Assembly (NCBI RefSeq): GCF_013337185.1
Contig: NZ_SWDE01000002.1
Location: forward strand, 372,001 to 436,000
Length of the DNA stretch: 64,000 nucleotides
Origin: Serratia proteamaculans
Lineage (GTDB): Bacteria; Pseudomonadota; Gammaproteobacteria; Enterobacterales; Enterobacteriaceae
Direction of reading: 5' to 3'
A model generated the notes under the pieces. It saw nothing but the letters and a program-made list of their open reading frames with translations, had not been told where the DNA came from and did not search any database. A program made the position numbers and the translations under genes. Positions 8,849 to 17,052 of the stretch are shown piece after piece (the stretch's first letter is position 1; every line of letters starts with the position of its first letter).

Positions 8849-8926
8849 TGTTGAAATGACGATTGGTATAGGTTTTTTGTATAGCTTGCATCTGGCAAAA
8901 GCATCTTTCTTCCTTCGTTTGAATAT

Positions 8927-9325
8927 TCAGAAAAACTCCATTCCTTCGTATGGCTGAGTTCGGCAAGCACGGAGGCGGCTCTCAAGGTCTCCATCATGGA
9001 TCTCGAGCCTGTGGCCATCGGGGTCTAAAAAGTAGACGGACTTTCCCTCGCTCTTGTTAGCTTTCCATTCTGTAACACCGGACGACCTCAACCGTTCAAC
9101 GAACACATCGAATTCTTCGGTAGGAATACTGAATGCATAGTGCGTGTAGTCATTGCCAACAGATACTTTATCCACTGAAAGACACAGCCAGAGCTCACCC
9201 AGCGAAAGGTAAGCGCCATGAGCCCACTTGGCTTTAGGTGTGAACCCAAGCGTCTCAACATAAAAATTCAGGCTGTTTGCTAGGTTACTCACTGCAAGGG
9301 TGATGTGATTTAGTCCGGTCAACAT
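8927..9325 (-). CDS. fosA: Fosfomycin resistance glutathione transferase FosA
   Basis: FosA opens the epoxide of fosfomycin with glutathione, using Mn(II) and K+, and so inactivates the drug in the cytoplasm. The 132-residue product begins [15 protein letters not shown] and ends [12 protein letters not shown], both hallmark FosA ends. It keeps the metal ligands of the vicinal-oxygen-chelate fold: His7, His62 (YTHYAFSI) and Glu108 ([10 protein letters not shown]). The K+/substrate loop [15 protein letters not shown] is intact. Length is normal for the family (about 133-141). Several Serratia and Klebsiella species carry chromosomal fosA, so it may be intrinsic. Its place in an accessory cluster after tRNA-Asn leaves recent gain possible. 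Confidence 0.92.
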   Translation of the reverse strand: MLTGLNHITLAVSNLANSLNFYVETLGFTPKAKWAHGAYLSLGELWLCLSVDKVSVGNDYTHYAFSIPTEEFDVFVERLRSSGVTEWKANKSEGKSVYFLDPDGHRLEIHDGDLESRLRACRTQPYEGMEFF

Positions 9326-9369
9326 GTAGAACTCTTTAGCAGGGCGCAGAAAGATTTAATTTATATGAT

Positions 9370-9825
9370 TTATATTTCTTTGCACATAAAGACACTTAAG
9401 GGGTCTACAGCATAAGGAGGGAAAGCATCACAAATCTCATACCCACATCTGCGATACAGTGCTATGGCAGGTTGCTGGTAAATCCCTGTTTCGAGACGCA
9501 AAATGTGGCAGCTGTTTACTGAAGCAATGCTCTCAATTGCGCTAACAATCTGCTCACCTAGCTTTTGGCCCCGAAATTCCGGCCGAATATAAACCCGCTT
9601 AATCTCAGCTGAACCAACCTCCTGAAAGAGCAAAGCACCACATCCTGCAGGAATACCGTTCTCATCGCGTGCGATGACACACCGGAGCTGTTCATCACTG
9701 ACAGTTGAAAGGTTAAGGCAGTGATTACTTTCTGCAGGATAAAGTTTGCTCTGAAATGCATCAAGTTCACCGATTAGGCCCCCTAACTCAAGGTCACCCT
9801 TATCAACTTCTGAAATGTGAAACAT
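9370..9825 (-). CDS. GNAT-family N-acetyltransferase
   Basis: This 151-residue protein has the acetyl-CoA binding motif A of GNAT enzymes (EIKRVYIRPEFRGQKLGEQI; R-G-Q-K-L-G at residues 85-90) followed by ALYRRCGYEICDAFPPY (motif B). The substrate cannot be deduced. The context (FosA downstream, GrpB upstream) would suit small-molecule detoxification, but that is inference. The gene starts 18 bp after the GrpB stop, so the two are probably co-transcribed. AGAAG lies upstream of the ATG. Confidence 0.85.
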   Translation of the reverse strand: MFHISEVDKGDLELGGLIGELDAFQSKLYPAESNHCLNLSTVSDEQLRCVIARDENGIPAGCGALLFQEVGSAEIKRVYIRPEFRGQKLGEQIVSAIESIASVNSCHILRLETGIYQQPAIALYRRCGYEICDAFPPYAVDPLSVFMCKEI

Positions 9826-9843
9826 TAGCTATTTCTTCTATCG

Positions 9844-10356
9844 TTATGGTTCGATAAGCGCCAGGCGAAGATGATTTTCAATAAAGTCTGCCTTTAAGGC
9901 GCTATATCGATAAGTATCATTTTTACTTGCCAACGCCGCAGCATATTTTATCTTGGCGTACTGTCCTGCTGCATTCTTGCTTTTTATCAGATAATCGCGG
10001 AACGCCAAATGTTTTACGATTTGCATATCGCCCACGGCAAAAGCGTGCACCTGATGACTGCGTTGATCTCCACCCTTAGTGAAATACCTACGATTTGAGA
10101 TCCCATTTTCGCCACGCACAGTATATTCGGCACATTCCATTTCAGCGTTTAAGCTGTCGAGTTCATTCAGACCAGTAACCTCCAACAATATATCTATGAC
10201 TGGTTTTGCTGCTAAACCCGGTACCGACGTGCTTCCAATATGATGAATCCGCGAGATCACCTTGCCAAGTGTTACCTGCAACAGCGAGCTTTCAGCTTCA
10301 AATAGGACTGGCCACTGCTCATCATAAGCGACAATAGTCACGTTTCGCATATTCAC
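9844..10356 (-). CDS. GrpB-family (UPF0157) nucleotidyltransferase-fold protein
   Basis: The 170-residue product has the diagnostic GrpB segment RIHHIGSTSVPGLAAKPVIDI (about residues 36-56), in which G-S-T-S and the following acidic residues correspond to the active-site region of a nucleotidyltransferase-like fold. Later come HQVHAF and HLAFRDYL, also typical. Some family members are fused to CoaE, but the biochemical role is unsettled. A strong Shine-Dalgarno (GGGGAG) lies 5 nt before the ATG. It is the first gene of a probable leftward operon GrpB-GNAT-fosA-kinase-membrane protein. Confidence 0.85.
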   Translation of the reverse strand: MNMRNVTIVAYDEQWPVLFEAESSLLQVTLGKVISRIHHIGSTSVPGLAAKPVIDILLEVTGLNELDSLNAEMECAEYTVRGENGISNRRYFTKGGDQRSHQVHAFAVGDMQIVKHLAFRDYLIKSKNAAGQYAKIKYAAALASKNDTYRYSALKADFIENHLRLALIEP

Positions 10357-10516
10357 TCCCCATTATTTCCTCTGCAGACTTACCATAGCATCAATTCAAC
10401 TCGCAGCCTTTCTCACAGTCAGGCCACACGTCCGCTCTGGCACAACGCTGGCTGTCAGAATACCCCTGAATAACCAAAATGCTCCCAGTTCCAGCAACTC
10501 CATACTACCCCTCCCC

Positions 10517-11470
10517 CTAAATCAACAACCGAACCCGGTCATAAATCAGTCGATCCTCAAGCCGCGCGGAGCGGGCGTGCGAGCGCAGGGTGCGGATCAG
10601 GTTATCAATCAGCGCATGGGCGGCGGTGCTGAGGATGCTGTTGCGCCGGGTGACGATATTCAGCCGCGCCAAGTCGCAGCCTTCCTGTAGCGCCAGCGGT
10701 TGCAGCCGTCCGGCAAACTGCGGCAAACCTATCAGCGGTAGCGGGCACCAGGTACACATATCTGCCGACTCCACCATGGCCTGCAGCATGCCGAGGGAAT
10801 GCGCATGAATAATGCGGTTCGGATCGAGTTGAGCGCCGTGTCGGCTGAACAGTTGCTGGATTAAATCGTCATAATTTTCTGGGGTGTAGTTCAGTACCCA
10901 GTCCTGCTCCAGCAACTGGTGGAGTGAGGTGCTTTTGGCCAATGGATGGCCGTGCCGCACCATCACCGCCGTTTCATAATCCAGCAACGGCTCGCAATGA
11001 AACTCCTGCGGTGCCATCGAAGCCGGAAGCGGTGTGATGGCAAAATCCATCGTGCCCTCTCGCAGTTGGGATTGGGCGTTGGCCATCAGGCTTTCAAACA
11101 GCTCCAGTTTTACCCTCGGCATCTTTTTGCGAAAGGCCACCACCGCCGCCGGTAACACCGTCAGCATCAGCCAGGGCGTGATCGCCACCTTCACCTGCTC
11201 CTGCGCCAGCCCACGCAGGCCCGCCATTTCATTATTGGCCTGTTCCAGTTGATTCAACACCAGCCGGGCGTGTGCCAACAGCGTTTTCCCGTAAGGCGTA
11301 AAACCCAGTCCGGCCGGGGTGCGGATCAGTAAGGGTAATTCCTGTTGCTGTTCCAGCTCTCGCAAGGCCCGCGTGACCGCCGCCTGTGAAAGCCCCAGTT
11401 GTCGTGCGGCGGCGCGGATGCTGCCACCGTCGGCACTGGCGACCAAGGCCTGTAACTGATGTAATTTCAT
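10517..11470 (-). CDS. LysR-family transcriptional regulator
   Basis: A 317-residue regulator with the N-terminal winged HTH (MKLHQLQALVASADGGSIRA... LGLSQAAVTRALRELEQQ) and a C-terminal effector domain. The start at 11470 is preferred to one five codons upstream because AGGGGG lies just before it and family members begin 'MKLxQLxAL'. It is divergent from the M20 amidohydrolase gene with 139 bp between starts. LysR regulators usually control the adjacent divergent gene, so it probably controls the amidohydrolase and binding-protein pair. No T-N11-A site was assigned with confidence. Confidence 0.9.
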   Translation of the reverse strand: MKLHQLQALVASADGGSIRAAARQLGLSQAAVTRALRELEQQQELPLLIRTPAGLGFTPYGKTLLAHARLVLNQLEQANNEMAGLRGLAQEQVKVAITPWLMLTVLPAAVVAFRKKMPRVKLELFESLMANAQSQLREGTMDFAITPLPASMAPQEFHCEPLLDYETAVMVRHGHPLAKSTSLHQLLEQDWVLNYTPENYDDLIQQLFSRHGAQLDPNRIIHAHSLGMLQAMVESADMCTWCPLPLIGLPQFAGRLQPLALQEGCDLARLNIVTRRNSILSTAAHALIDNLIRTLRSHARSARLEDRLIYDRVRLLI

Positions 11471-11609
11471 CACGCCCCCTGACAATCATAAGTTGTCAGC
11501 ATAACCGAACGACGGCTCCCCGGGCAAAAGGTTGTTTGTTAGTCTCCGAAGTACCTTGTTCCCGGTTATCGATCGCCTCGGGAATCGAAAATTCACTTTG
11601 GATACCGCG

Positions 11610-12779
11610 ATGAACAATTCGCTTGTTTTACCCGAAATCGCCGCCGTTAAGCACGAAATGGTCGCCATTCGCCACCATATTCATGCGCATCCAGAACTGG
11701 GATTCAATGAGTTTGCCACCAGCGATCTGGTTGCAAAGCTGCTGACCGAGTGGGGTTATCAGGTCACGCGTCACATAGGACAAACCGGGGTTGTCGCCAC
11801 CCTGCAACGCGGCGTGGGGAAATCTCTTGGCCTGCGGGCCGATATGGATGCATTGCCGATTGAGGAAACCAGCGGACGGCCTTATGCCAGCACTCACAGC
11901 GGCGTGATGCATGCCTGCGGTCATGATGGCCACACCACCATGCTGCTGGCGGCGGCGCGTTATCTGGCGCAGCACTCTGACTTTACCGGCACATTGCAGC
12001 TAATATTTCAGCCGGCGGAAGAAGGCGGCGGCGGTGCCAGAGTGATGATGGAAGACGGGTTGTTCGAGCGTTTTCCCTGCGACGCGGTGTTCGCCATGCA
12101 CAACGTGCCCGGCTTCCCGGTCGGCCAACTGGGCTTTGCCAGCGGCCCTTTCATGTGTTCGGCCGATACGGTCAACATCATCCTGCATGGTCACGGCGGC
12201 CATGGCGCGGTGCCGCAGCACACTGTTGATCCGGTGGTGGTCTGCGCCGCCATCGTGATGAGCCTGCAGACCATCGTCTCCAGAAATATCGATCCGCAGG
12301 AAACGGCGATTATTACCGTAGGCGCGATCCAGGCCGGTCTTGCAAGCAATGTCATCCCTTCTACCGCTACCATGACGCTGAGCGTGCGCGCGCTGAGTGC
12401 CGATGTACGTCAACGACTGGAAAACCGCATTACCGCGTTGGTCGAGGCGCAAGCCGTCAGTTTTGGCGCCCGGGCAGAAATTGATTACCAGCATGGCTAT
12501 CCGGTGCTGGTAAACCACGCGGCGGAAACCGAACTGGCACGTTCGGTGGCGTTGGACTGGGCGGGCGAACAACAGCTCATCCCGTCGCTGCGGCCGTTTA
12601 CCGCCAGTGAGGACTTCGCTTTTATGCTGGAAAAATGCCCCGGTAGTTATATCTCGATTGGCAATGGTGAAAGCACCCCCGGCAACTCGCTGCATAACGC
12701 CGGTTACGATTTTAACGACGAGTGTCTGCCGATTGGCGCCACTTACTGGGTCAAGCTGGCGGAACGCTTTCTGGCTTAA
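11610..12779 (+). CDS. M20-family amidohydrolase (hippurate hydrolase/N-acyl-amino-acid amidohydrolase type)
   Basis: This 389-residue cytoplasmic metallopeptidase hydrolyses an N-acyl amino acid or similar amide. It has the di-metal motifs of the subfamily: HIHAHPELGFNE (about 24-35), LRADMDALPIEE, the Cys/His cluster HACGHDGH (101-108; Cys103, His105), QPAEEGGGGA (Glu137/138) and a C-terminal FTASEDFAFML. The ATG at 11610 is chosen over an upstream in-frame ATG because the extra 26 residues are non-conserved and a GGA lies about 9 nt upstream. The binding-protein gene follows after 36 bp. The substrate is unknown. Confidence 0.9.
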   Translation: MNNSLVLPEIAAVKHEMVAIRHHIHAHPELGFNEFATSDLVAKLLTEWGYQVTRHIGQTGVVATLQRGVGKSLGLRADMDALPIEETSGRPYASTHSGVMHACGHDGHTTMLLAAARYLAQHSDFTGTLQLIFQPAEEGGGGARVMMEDGLFERFPCDAVFAMHNVPGFPVGQLGFASGPFMCSADTVNIILHGHGGHGAVPQHTVDPVVVCAAIVMSLQTIVSRNIDPQETAIITVGAIQAGLASNVIPSTATMTLSVRALSADVRQRLENRITALVEAQAVSFGARAEIDYQHGYPVLVNHAAETELARSVALDWAGEQQLIPSLRPFTASEDFAFMLEKCPGSYISIGNGESTPGNSLHNAGYDFNDECLPIGATYWVKLAERFLA

Positions 12780-12815
12780 TCCCTTTTTGCACACCACTAC
12801 GCTGAGGAAAACATA

Positions 12816-13604
12816 ATGAAAACAAAAAGTAGCCTGGTTTTATTGCTGCCACTGGCGTTCAGTTTCGCCGCCTTTGGCGGGGAGTTCAGCGGCAAGGTGA
12901 TTAAGCTGGGCATAGATCCCACCTTCCCACCGCTGGAATACAAAACGGCGCAAGGAACCCTGACCGGGTTCGGTGTGGATATCGCTCAGGCGCTGTGCAA
13001 TGAGATGCAGGCAAAGTGCGTTTGGGTCGAAAGCAGTTGGGACGGGATGATCCCGGGGTTGCAGGCAAAAAAGTTTGACGCCATCGCCTCGTCAATGACC
13101 ATTACGCCGCAGCGCGAAAAGCAGATTTCATTCTCGAACAAGGTGTCTAACGCCCCGGCACGCCTGGTGGCCCGCAAGGGCAGCGACCTGCAGCCCACGG
13201 CGGCTTCGCTGAAAGGCAAATCGATTGGCGTGCAGCAAGGCTCCAGCCAGGAAGCTTATGCCAACGCAATGTGGCGCCAGGCCGGCGTCAACGTTATTGC
13301 CTATCAGAGCCAACAGGAAGTGAATGAGGATTTGGCCAACGGCCGGTTGGACGCTTCGCTGCTGGCCAGCGTCAGCGCCAGCGAATTTTTCAAAACGCCC
13401 GGTGGCAAGGATTTTGCCTTTACCGGCGCGGAACTGAGCGACAGCAAATATTTTGGTATTGGCGATGGCATTGGCGTGCGTAAAGAGGACCGCGCCTTGC
13501 TTGATGCCTTCAACGCGGCGCTGAAAGCCATTATCGCCAACGGCACCTATAAGAAGGTGAACGATAAATACTTTGATTTTGATATGTACGGCAAAGGGGA
13601 ATAA
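12816..13604 (+). CDS. Amino acid ABC transporter periplasmic binding protein (orphan)
   Basis: A 262-residue family 3 solute-binding protein with a Sec signal peptide (KSSLVLLLPLAFSFAAFGG) and the family signature GFGVDIAQALCNEMQ. Substrate-site residues fit polar or basic amino acids (SSMTITPQREKQISFSNK; the R-x-x-x-I-x-F-S pattern). GAGGAAAAC lies before the ATG. No permease or ATPase gene follows. The next gene is convergent, so this protein must feed a transporter encoded elsewhere. Co-transcription with the amidohydrolase suggests capture of the same amide or its released amino acid. Confidence 0.88.
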   Translation: MKTKSSLVLLLPLAFSFAAFGGEFSGKVIKLGIDPTFPPLEYKTAQGTLTGFGVDIAQALCNEMQAKCVWVESSWDGMIPGLQAKKFDAIASSMTITPQREKQISFSNKVSNAPARLVARKGSDLQPTAASLKGKSIGVQQGSSQEAYANAMWRQAGVNVIAYQSQQEVNEDLANGRLDASLLASVSASEFFKTPGGKDFAFTGAELSDSKYFGIGDGIGVRKEDRALLDAFNAALKAIIANGTYKKVNDKYFDFDMYGKGE

Positions 13605-13618
13605 CTGAGGGACTGATT

Positions 13619-13644
13619 AAAAGGGCCAGGCGAGCGCCTGGCCC
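13619..13644 (-). terminator. Terminator of tmaR (possibly bidirectional)
   Basis: Perfect 10-bp stem GGGCCAGGCG / CGCCTGGCCC with a 2-nt centre. Read on the minus strand it is followed by TTTTAA, so it terminates tmaR. It also lies 18 bp after the stop of the convergent binding-protein gene. Confidence 0.85.
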
Positions 13645-13655
13645 GATAAAAACGG

Positions 13656-13988
<333 letters not shown>

Positions 13989-14134
13989 TTAGTAATACAC
14001 AGATTCATTGGCTTACGGCCACAATGAGACCAAGATACAGGTTTGTGGCGCTCTGACACAACACTCATCGCCCTATCTTACCCACTTTACCGCCGCGACA
14101 AAAACCCGAAGCGCCTGCTTCATGATCTGGCCCC

Positions 14135-15202
14135 CTATTCGCGCTCACCGGCGGTACACACCTTGAGCAAGTCACCCAGTTCTTCCAACTGCTGCGTCAG
14201 TTCCATGCTCAACCAGACGTAGCCGTAGATGGGCGCTTCCCCATGCTGGCTGACGCTGGCTTCCTGCATCAGGGTTTTCAGCTCGGCAGCGATTTCACTC
14301 AGTTGCCCTGCCGCCACCGCCTGCTGCGCCTGCGGGCCGTTACGCATGGTTTCCGCCAACGCTTCCAATGAGCGTAGCGTCAACAGTTGCGCGCTGCGCA
14401 GGGTTTTGGCATTCAGCATAATAAAATGGGTTTCGCGCGAGGCCCAGTAGGCATCGGCCAACAGCTCCAGCGTACAGACCAGATTGCGGCTCAGCGTCTG
14501 CACCGCTTCGAATACCGCTTTGGGAATATGAGTTTCTTTGCTGCTGGGCACAATCAGGCCGCGCAATTTGACCACCTGATTGAGCAAGTCTTTCAGCTGC
14601 GGCTCCAGCCGTGGCCTTTCGATCATATTCGGGGACAGGTAAGCGCCGTAGATCTTGCCCGCGCTTTGCAGGCAATCGGCCATTTGCATGCGCCACAGAA
14701 TGTAGGCTCGCTGCGGGTAAATGCTGGTAAATAGCAGCGCCAGTAATGAGCCAAAAATCACGTCGCCACTGCGCCACAGCGCGGTATGCATATCACCGGC
14801 ACCGGCGCCACAAACCACCGCCAGCGTAATGCCCACCAGCAATGCCATATAAGGCCGTTTGCCCAGCGTCAGGTAGCCACAGAAAAACATCACTACGCCG
14901 CACCACGCCAGCATTAACGGTAGCGAGTAGAGTTCAAGATACAGGGCAATCAGACCAGAGGCGGCACCAAATACCGTACCGGCAATACGCTGCAGCGCCC
15001 TTTGCAACACGTTGCCCCAGAATGAAATCGGCCCCATCACCACCACCAGCGTAATCAACGGCCAGGTGCCTTCCGGCACTTCAAGCAGGCGAATGAGCAG
15101 GAAGGTCAGGATAAACGCCAGCCCGATGCGCACACCATGCACAATGCGGTAATGGCGGTAAGTCAGACGTTCAAACGGCGATATTTTTCTGTCGAGGCGC
15201 AC
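14135..15202 (-). CDS. yeeA: FUSC-family inner membrane protein YeeA
   Basis: A 355-residue membrane protein of the FUSC/aromatic-acid-exporter-like family. The N-terminal half has about six hydrophobic segments (IGLAFILTFLLIRLLEV, WPLITLVVVMGPISFWGN, LALLFTSIYPQRAY), and the C-terminal half is a cytoplasmic helical region of about 190 residues. Length and position next to tmaR match E. coli YeeA (352 residues). Function is not established. Relatives export aromatic carboxylates. It lies 156 bp from tmaR and is probably transcribed on its own. Confidence 0.88.
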   Translation of the reverse strand: MRLDRKISPFERLTYRHYRIVHGVRIGLAFILTFLLIRLLEVPEGTWPLITLVVVMGPISFWGNVLQRALQRIAGTVFGAASGLIALYLELYSLPLMLAWCGVVMFFCGYLTLGKRPYMALLVGITLAVVCGAGAGDMHTALWRSGDVIFGSLLALLFTSIYPQRAYILWRMQMADCLQSAGKIYGAYLSPNMIERPRLEPQLKDLLNQVVKLRGLIVPSSKETHIPKAVFEAVQTLSRNLVCTLELLADAYWASRETHFIMLNAKTLRSAQLLTLRSLEALAETMRNGPQAQQAVAAGQLSEIAAELKTLMQEASVSQHGEAPIYGYVWLSMELTQQLEELGDLLKVCTAGERE

Positions 15203-15301
15203 AATGCATCCCGTTATCGGTGGCGAGAAAGGATATCAGTTTAGCGGAGGAAGGCAGGCAGAGAAAAGGCGGATAAGGCGTCCCCTATCCGCAGTCAGAC
15301 G

Positions 15302-16069
15302 TTAAGCGGCATATTTATCCACCAGCGCACGTAAAATGGCGGCGGTTTCCACGTCCATCACTCCGTCATATTTTCGTTGACGGAAATGCAGCTGAAAGGC
15401 CCGCACCAGTTGGCGATAACCTTCGGCATTGGTCGCCGCCGAGGTGTCGTAACCGTATTTGGCGAACAGCGCCAGTAAATCAGGCTGTGCAGGCAGGCCC
15501 TGGCACTGATATTCATGCTGGTGACGATGCTTCACCGCTTCGTCATACCAGGCGCCGACGCCGGCCAGATAGAGTTGGTGCCATGGGAACTGCGGGCCAG
15601 GGTCACTTTTGCGGCCCGGTGCAATATCGGAATGCGCCACCACGTTGATCGGCGTGATATCCGGATAGCGTTGCAGAATGTTCTGCGCCAGTTGGCTGAC
15701 CGCGGCAATCTGCTGCGGGTTAAACGGCGGGAAGCTAATGTCTTCGCCATCGCCGCTGGCCAGATTGACGATCTCAATACCAATCGACGTATCGTTGAGA
15801 TTATTGCGAGTACCCCACTGACTGGCACCGGCATGCCAGGCGCGTTCCACTTCATCGACCAGGTTGAAAATGCGCACGCCGCTGAAACCGGCCGCCTGAT
15901 AGCTTTGATCTTCAGGATCCGGCACCAGATAATGAGCGCTGACCGACTTGCCGGTCAGTGACTGCACCGAATCGGCAAAGTTTTGCGCCGTGTAATGCAG
16001 CACCAGAAAACGCACCCGGTGGCCAAAGCTGGCTACCGAACGGTAGCTGTTGTAATCCATACTGAACAT
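15302..16069 (-). CDS. AmiD-type N-acetylmuramoyl-L-alanine amidase lacking a signal peptide
   Basis: This 255-residue zinc amidase cuts the MurNAc-L-Ala bond. The Amidase_2 domain has zinc ligands His25 (FLVLHYTA), His146 (VVAHSDIAPGRKSDPG) and Asp156, and the C-terminal ~70 residues form a peptidoglycan-binding helical domain. It aligns well with E. coli AmiD, but AmiD is an outer-membrane lipoprotein. This product begins MFSMDYNSYRSV with no signal or lipobox, so it should be cytoplasmic and could act on recycled muropeptides like AmpD. The start at 16069 has AAGGAA 8 nt upstream; an earlier ATG (16096) adds nine polar residues and no signal. It is divergent from a CI-type repressor gene. 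Confidence 0.88.
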   Translation of the reverse strand: MFSMDYNSYRSVASFGHRVRFLVLHYTAQNFADSVQSLTGKSVSAHYLVPDPEDQSYQAAGFSGVRIFNLVDEVERAWHAGASQWGTRNNLNDTSIGIEIVNLASGDGEDISFPPFNPQQIAAVSQLAQNILQRYPDITPINVVAHSDIAPGRKSDPGPQFPWHQLYLAGVGAWYDEAVKHRHQHEYQCQGLPAQPDLLALFAKYGYDTSAATNAEGYRQLVRAFQLHFRQRKYDGVMDVETAAILRALVDKYAA

Positions 16070-16189
16070 AATAGATTCCTTGTTGGTTAAACTCACGTGC
16101 CACAGTCATTGCAGGATCCGTCCCGCTCAAGTGGCCGCAACATACAGCGACCCTACAATGCCTTTGCGGACCTTGTCCACCCGTTCATG

Positions 16190-16253
16190 TTTAGCTAATT
16201 GCTAAAGTTAAAGCAAGAAATATTTAGTGATAGCAATATTTACCTTTTTGCTA
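16190..16253. promoter_or_regulatory. Palindromic operator-like sites between amidase and repressor genes
   Basis: A perfect palindrome TTTAGC-TAATT-GCTAAA occupies 16190-16206. Related half-sites TAGCAA (16231-16236) and TTGCTA (16248-16253) follow in inverted orientation, 11 bp apart. They lie 21-84 bp before the repressor start at 16274. Multiple similar inverted half-sites just before a CI-like repressor gene are typical of autoregulatory operators. The local DNA is AT-rich. Confidence 0.6.
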
Positions 16254-16273
16254 AAGAGTGCGATCATCCGACG

Positions 16274-17020
16274 ATGGAAACCAAAGAAATAAGACGCAAT
16301 AACTTGCGCGAGCTGATGGCCAGCTACGCCCGACAGGGTGTGAACCAGAGCGAGTTTGCGCTGCTGGTAGAGTCTTCTTCGCCGACGCTGAGCCAAATCA
16401 GCGGTGAAAAGTCTTCCCGCAATCTGGGTGACAACCTCGCCAGACGGATCGAGGCCAAACTGAACCTGCCCAAGGGCTGGTTTGACGTTTTCCATGAAAA
16501 ACAGCTGGTGCAGCCATTTGATAACGTAGCGGCAGAGTCGGATTTTCAACCCGCCCGCCTCAAGCCGGTGGTATGGGAAGACACCGAACAGGACAAGGAA
16601 GAGTTTGTGGAAATTCCCCTGCTGGATATTAATTTCGCGGCCGGCGACGGCTGTTATGAGATTGTCGATCGCGAAGAGTTTTCGCTGATCTTCCGTCGTT
16701 ACTATCTGCACAAGATGGGGGTGGCGGTGAATGCCGCACGCATCATCCGCATTTCCGGCTCCAGCATGGAACCGCGCCTGCAAGACGGTGATGTGGTGGG
16801 GATTAATACCGATGACATCCGTATTCGCGAAGGCAAAACCTACGCTATTCGTCATGGCAATCTGCTGCGGGTAAAAGTGTTGATCGAACAGCCCGACGGC
16901 GGCGTTATTATTCGCTCCCTGAATCGGGAAGAATACCAGGACGAACGCCTGAGTTACCCGCAGCGCAAAGACCAACTGGTGGTGCTGGGCCGCGTTTTCT
17001 GGTCGTCTTCGTCCTGGTAA
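16274..17020 (+). CDS. CI/LexA-type repressor with S24 self-cleavage domain
   Basis: A 248-residue regulator. The N-terminal HTH (about 1-70; NQSEFALLVESSSPTLSQIS) resembles lambda-type Cro/CI domains. The C-terminal S24 domain has the catalytic Ser164 (SGSSMEPRLQDGD) and Lys201 (LRVKVL), plus a possible Ala-Gly cleavage site (FAAGDG, Ala123-Gly124). Such proteins inactivate themselves on RecA-ssDNA contact. The ATG at 16274 is favoured because the 25 upstream codons lie in the operator region. No phage genes surround it, so it is a lone repressor, and the divergent amidase is the obvious candidate target besides itself. Confidence 0.88.
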   Translation: METKEIRRNNLRELMASYARQGVNQSEFALLVESSSPTLSQISGEKSSRNLGDNLARRIEAKLNLPKGWFDVFHEKQLVQPFDNVAAESDFQPARLKPVVWEDTEQDKEEFVEIPLLDINFAAGDGCYEIVDREEFSLIFRRYYLHKMGVAVNAARIIRISGSSMEPRLQDGDVVGINTDDIRIREGKTYAIRHGNLLRVKVLIEQPDGGVIIRSLNREEYQDERLSYPQRKDQLVVLGRVFWSSSSW

Positions 17021-17052
17021 TAAGCCGGGCGCCGTGAGTCGGCGCCGTGCTG

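Noticed and set aside
6590..10516. Search for a duplicated tRNA-Asn 3' end (attachment site) and an integrase
   Set aside because: No second copy of the CCAGTCAGAGGAGCCA end and no integrase frame were seen, so an intact integrative element is not claimed.
16190..17020. Prophage hypothesis for the CI-like repressor
   Set aside because: No Cro, integrase, lysis or structural genes lie nearby; neighbours are an amidase and an SDR gene.
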